Source of the DNA: DASVXQ01 sp046727955
GTDB lineage: Bacteria > Actinomycetota > CALGFH01
Direction of reading: 5' to 3'
Assembly: GCA_046727955.1 (NCBI GenBank)
Contig: JBKPDO010000415.1
Coordinates: 1 to 9,397, forward strand
Length of the DNA stretch: 9,397 nucleotides
Shown here: positions 7,034 through 9,397 of the stretch, piece by piece
How the letters are laid out: each line of letters opens with the position of its first letter
Position numbering within the stretch: the stretch's first letter is position 1
Made by a program: the position numbers and the translations under genes
Notes under the pieces: model-generated
Database searches by the model: none
Told to the model about the DNA's origin: nothing
The model's input: the letters and a program-made list of their open reading frames with translations, nothing else

Positions 7034-7531
7034 ATGGAGCCGATTGTGCTCTTCGGGATTCAATTCACGTTGAGCTTGGTGGCGTATTCGCTCATCGCAT
7101 TCTGGTATGTAGCGCCCCGCTTGTCCGGACTGCCACGGGGGCTGGCCTTGGCGCCACTGCTGTGGGTCCATGCATTTCGCATCGTCGGCGGGACGATCCT
7201 GGCTCCAGGCGCGGTCGGCCACGGCGTGCCAATGGAATTCCGGACGATGATCGGATACGGCGACCTGATAACGGCGGTCCTCGCCCTGCTGGCGTTGATC
7301 GCCCTTCGCACCCGCCTCCCACGTGCCATCGCACTCGTCTGGCTGTGCGTCATTGTTGGGATGCTCGACACGGTGAATGCGATCATCCAATCGGTGCGCT
7401 TCAGCGTGTTCACGTACGCGCTTGGCGTGAATTGGGTGATCGTGACCATCTATGTGCCAGCGTTGCTGGTGAGCAGTCTGCTGATCTTCATGCAACTGCT
7501 CGACCGCAATCGCTCCACCACCAGGGCATAG
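7034..7531 (+). CDS. Five-helix integral membrane protein of unknown function
   Basis: A 165-residue protein starting at ATG 7034, with a strong GGGAGGAG ribosome site (7020-7027) six bases ahead. The in-frame GTG at 7001 is less likely. Hydrophobic segments lie at about residues 3-24 (IVLFGIQFTLSLVAYSLIAF), 35-58, 74-92 (LITAVLALLALIALRT), 98-118 (AIALVWLCVIVGMLDTVNAI) and 126-152 (WVIVTIYVPALLVSSLLIFM). A short charged tail DRNRSTTRA follows. A histidine and arginine (WVHAFRIVGG) lie within helix 2, which is unusual and could be functional. I do not recognise a named family. Codon use differs from its neighbours: more A/T-ending codons (att, gta, tat, aat) and visibly lower GC, suggesting separate acquisition. 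It is on the same strand as the ArsR operon, 63 bp downstream, but has its own ribosome site and no obvious functional tie. Confidence 0.8.
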   Translation: MEPIVLFGIQFTLSLVAYSLIAFWYVAPRLSGLPRGLALAPLLWVHAFRIVGGTILAPGAVGHGVPMEFRTMIGYGDLITAVLALLALIALRTRLPRAIALVWLCVIVGMLDTVNAIIQSVRFSVFTYALGVNWVIVTIYVPALLVSSLLIFMQLLDRNRSTTRA

Positions 7532-7908
7532 AGGGTCGCTCATGGCAAACCACGAACCGCTGCGGCCGGACTCACCCATCCGCGCATGCAGGAACTCGAA
7601 GGCGCGTGGGTACCAAAAGGTGGCTCAGGTGGCGTCCCGCTGATGGTGGAAAAGTGGGTGGACGCGGGCTCCGATGACCGATCCTACGCGGCGGGGATGA
7701 CAGCCTCGGCAACCACCTCCTGGATCATTGACGGGTGGAGGAGTTGGCGGCGCAGCTCCTGGAGCAGGCGCACCGGCTGGGGTCTGCACGATCACCTGTC
7801 CGGTGGTGCATCTGTAGCGCTGCTCGACGCTACTCGACCGATCCCGTCGAGAAAGTGCCCTCCTGATCGGGAAGACGGGGCAGCTCTAGCAGGTGCCATT
7901 CTCCCAGG
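7532..7908. other. Intergenic stretch without a confident gene
   Basis: About 380 bp between the membrane protein and the transposase remnant. A 33-codon frame (7542-7643, plus, MANHEPLRPDSPIRACRNSK at its start) follows the membrane-protein stop by ten bases, with only a weak GAGGG site; it may be chance. On the minus strand 7820-7684 gives, across one frame change, RYRCTTGQVIVQTPA and then LLQELRRQLLHPSMIQEVVA. This loosely resembles the zinc-ribbon-to-helix segment of large serine recombinases (YRC... LxxLRxxLLxPxxVxEFVAE). The match is short and lacks the full cysteine set. The missing C-terminal part of the IS701 transposase is not present here. Confidence 0.35.
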
Positions 7909-8906
7909 TCAGAGGGCCTTCTCATAATCGGGATCGGCCAGCAGCCAGCGCACCGGCAGCTGCCCGCCGCGGGCGGCGCGGCGCAGCCGCACCCCGGCCG
8001 GGCGCACCCGCAGCGCCACGAACCGGGCGGCCAGCTGCTGCCCGTCGGCGCCTTCCCGCCAGGCGACCGTGCTGGCCGCCCCCGCGCCCACGTCCAGCAC
8101 CAGCTGCCGCAGCGACGAGCGCGGCTTCAGGGAGCGGGGCACGGGCGGGCGGCCGCGGCCGGTGGACGGCACCGTCTCGGGCGCCACGTCCTGGGGGTAG
8201 GCGCTGATGGTGCCGGGGACCTGCACGACGTCGGCGAGCTCGCGCTCCTCAAGGCCGAGTCGGAACTCGGCGATCTCGCCGTCGGCGGCGTCGGCCAGCA
8301 CCACCGGCGGGACCAGCTCCCAGGCGGCCAGCTCGTCCAGCATGTCAAGGGCGAGCTGCCACTTGGGCTGGTGCCGCTGGCTGTCGGGGACGTGGGCCTT
8401 GCGGCGCCGCTCGGCGTCGTGGTCCCAGTCTTCCGGCAGGAATAGCCGCCAGTCGATCGGGCAGGAGGCCTGGTCGGTGGCGGCGTGCACGCTCACGCCG
8501 ACCTGGCAGTTGGCCACCTTGCCCAGCGCCCCGCAGTACTGCGGGGCGACCCCTACCGAGTGACGGCCGAACTTGGGGAAGCCGGTGTCATCGATCACCC
8601 ACGCGGCCGGGGTAATCGCGATGGTTTGCGCTCGGCCAGTCGGCGGCGCACGGGGGTCGGATCCCAGGGGGATTGGTTGACGAACTGCTGCAGCGCCTGC
8701 TCCAGCGCGTAGGCGTCCGCTTCAGGATCGCCGTGGGCCAGCCGGGTGGCCATCGGTTCGATGGACTTGCGCTTGCCGTCCAGCAACAGCCCCCGCAGGT
8801 AGGTCTGGCCCCAGCGGCGCTGATCCTTTCGAGGGATGGACGCGAAGATGTCTTGGGCGAAGGCGAGCAGTCGGGTGCGGATGCGGCGAAGTTGGGTGGG
8901 TGTCAT
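7909..8906 (-). pseudogene. IS701-family transposase, frameshifted and C-terminally truncated
   Basis: From ATG 8906 (AAGGGA ribosome site directly upstream) the protein begins MTPTQLRRIRTRLLAFAQDI and continues SIPRKDQRRWGQTYLRGLLL, the helical N-terminal domain of IS701-type DDE transposases. One base appears lost near 8615-8635, after RRLAERK; the next frame restores ITPAAWVIDDTGFPKFGRHS, with the first catalytic Asp in the IDDTGFPK motif. Then come VGVAPQYCGALGKVANCQVG, the helix PKWQLALDMLDELAAWELVP and the second catalytic Asp in VVLADAADGE. The usual ADAGYGD is altered to ADAADGE. The frame ends RWLLADPDYEKAL at 7909. The C-terminal region of about 120-150 residues holding the catalytic Glu is missing. 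The element is therefore inactive and truncated on its 3' side. Terminal inverted repeats were not identified. Confidence 0.9.
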
Positions 8907-8912
8907 TCCCTT

Positions 8913-8930
8913 GCCACCAGTGCTGGTGGC
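8913..8930 (-). promoter_or_regulatory. Stem-loop just upstream of the transposase ribosome site
   Basis: GCCACCAG (8913-8920) and CTGGTGGC (8923-8930) form a perfect 8-bp inverted repeat around TG. On the minus strand it ends one or two bases before the AAGGGA ribosome site and six bases before the ATG at 8906. A structure here could limit transposase translation, as is known for several insertion sequences that avoid expression from outside promoters. That role is inferred from position alone. Confidence 0.4.
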
Positions 8931-9030
8931 GGGTTCCTTTCGACTCGGGGATCTCACTTGAGGGGGGTACACCCACGAGCGGCACTCTCGCAAGACCTAA
9001 CGAAGTACTGGTACGACCCTGTTGCGGAAA

Positions 9031-9059
9031 GGGCCGCCCTGTGGTTGCAGGGCGGTCCC
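9031..9059 (-). terminator. GC-rich hairpin, possible terminator of the secreted-protein gene
   Basis: GGGCCGCCCTG (9031-9041) pairs with CAGGGCGGTCCC (9048-9059) across a six-base loop, with one bulged base: an 11-bp stem. It lies about 130 bp past the stop of the minus-strand gene ending at 9190. On that strand it is followed only by TTTCC, so termination may be weak. It is one of the strongest hairpins seen in the window. Confidence 0.4.
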
Positions 9060-9189
9060 TCCGCACGGCCACACGATGGCCCGACCGTCACGTCAGCCGC
9101 GATGCGGCGACCCGGTGGTGACCGTCATCGCCTGGTGGTCAGCACGCGCCAAGCCGCATGCCCGCGGTGTGCCATCCGACGCGACGTGG

Positions 9190-9396
9190 TCAGGAGATCA
9201 GGAGGTGGATCGGCCCAGAGGCGGCCGGGTCCGGGGTGGCCCCAAGGGAGTCGCCGGCCGCTCCGGTGACCGTGATGCCCGAGTAGGTCACCGACTGCAG
9301 GAACAGGCTTTGTCCCGAGGGGCAGGTGAAGGCCCCCTGGCTGGGTGGGCCGGCCGAGATGGTCCCGGTGGTCTGGCCGTTGCGCACCGGGAAGCT
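9190..9396 (-). CDS. C-terminal end of a probable secreted protein of unknown function (partial, runs off window)
   Basis: The frame enters at 9396 as SFPVRNGQTTGTISAGPPSQ and continues GAFTCPSGQSLFLQSVTYSG, then ITVTGAAGDS, ending GPIHLLIS at TGA 9192-9190. It is rich in Ser, Thr, Gly and short hydrophobic residues, with alternating beta-strand-like character and one cysteine (CPSGQ). This is the composition of exported beta-sandwich proteins of actinobacteria. The R-N-G-Q ... S-C-P-S-G-Q ... L-x-S-V-T-Y pattern recalls small secreted hypothetical proteins of Streptomyces-like genomes, but I know no assigned function. The N-terminus with any signal peptide lies beyond 9397. The hairpin at 9031-9059 may terminate it. 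Confidence 0.6.
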   Translation of the reverse strand, partial: SFPVRNGQTTGTISAGPPSQGAFTCPSGQSLFLQSVTYSGITVTGAAGDSLGATPDPAASGPIHLLIS

Positions 9397-9397
9397 C

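Noticed and set aside
6863..7579. Minus-strand 238-codon frame opposite the membrane protein
   Set aside because: The plus-strand frame has a strong ribosome site and clear transmembrane helices; the minus frame is its shadow.

Overview
The window is very GC-rich (roughly 70% by eye) and uses the G/C-ending codons, GTG/TTG starts and overlapping stop/start junctions typical of Actinomycetota. MMPL and DrrA-like exporters, a DesK/NarL-type two-component pair, an ArsR/AHSA1/SnoaL cassette and an IS701-type transposase all fit a soil-type actinobacterium or a close high-GC relative. I cannot place it to genus. No tRNA, rRNA or CRISPR array was seen.

Layout. Positions 1-1039 (minus) hold a wrecked drug-exporter locus: a DrrA-type ABC ATPase starting at a TTG codon, with two single-base losses and an 84/83-bp tandem duplication, runs in phase into the C-terminal half of an MMPL/RND transporter that leaves the window. 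Divergently, 1292-3235 (plus) encodes a histidine kinase, broken by two single-base losses as the sequence stands, and an intact NarL-family response regulator. The original design was probably a two-component system controlling the adjacent exporter. Positions 3236-5302 are mostly a gene graveyard. About 890 bp hold nothing recognisable, followed by scraps of an FAD-dependent oxidoreductase, a short-chain dehydrogenase and an IS630-type transposase, all frameshifted.

Positions 5303-6970 (plus) form a tight operon read from what looks like a leaderless promoter: an ArsR-family repressor, an AHSA1/SRPBCC protein and a SnoaL-like protein, with overlapping stop and start codons, followed by an internally deleted NmrA-type NAD(P)-binding gene. 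Positions 7034-7531 encode a small five-helix membrane protein with noticeably lower GC, suggesting separate acquisition. Positions 7532-7908 hold no confident gene. Positions 7909-8906 (minus) are a truncated, frameshifted IS701-family transposase, and 9190-9396 (minus) is the C-terminal end of a probably secreted protein of unknown function.

Overall this is a rearranged accessory region. The most informative signals are the ABC/MMPL chimera, whose duplicated segment carries synonymous differences, the matching leaderless promoter geometry of two operons, and the run of single-base losses, which may be real decay or uncorrected sequencing error. I found no convincing new multi-gene defence or biosynthetic system.
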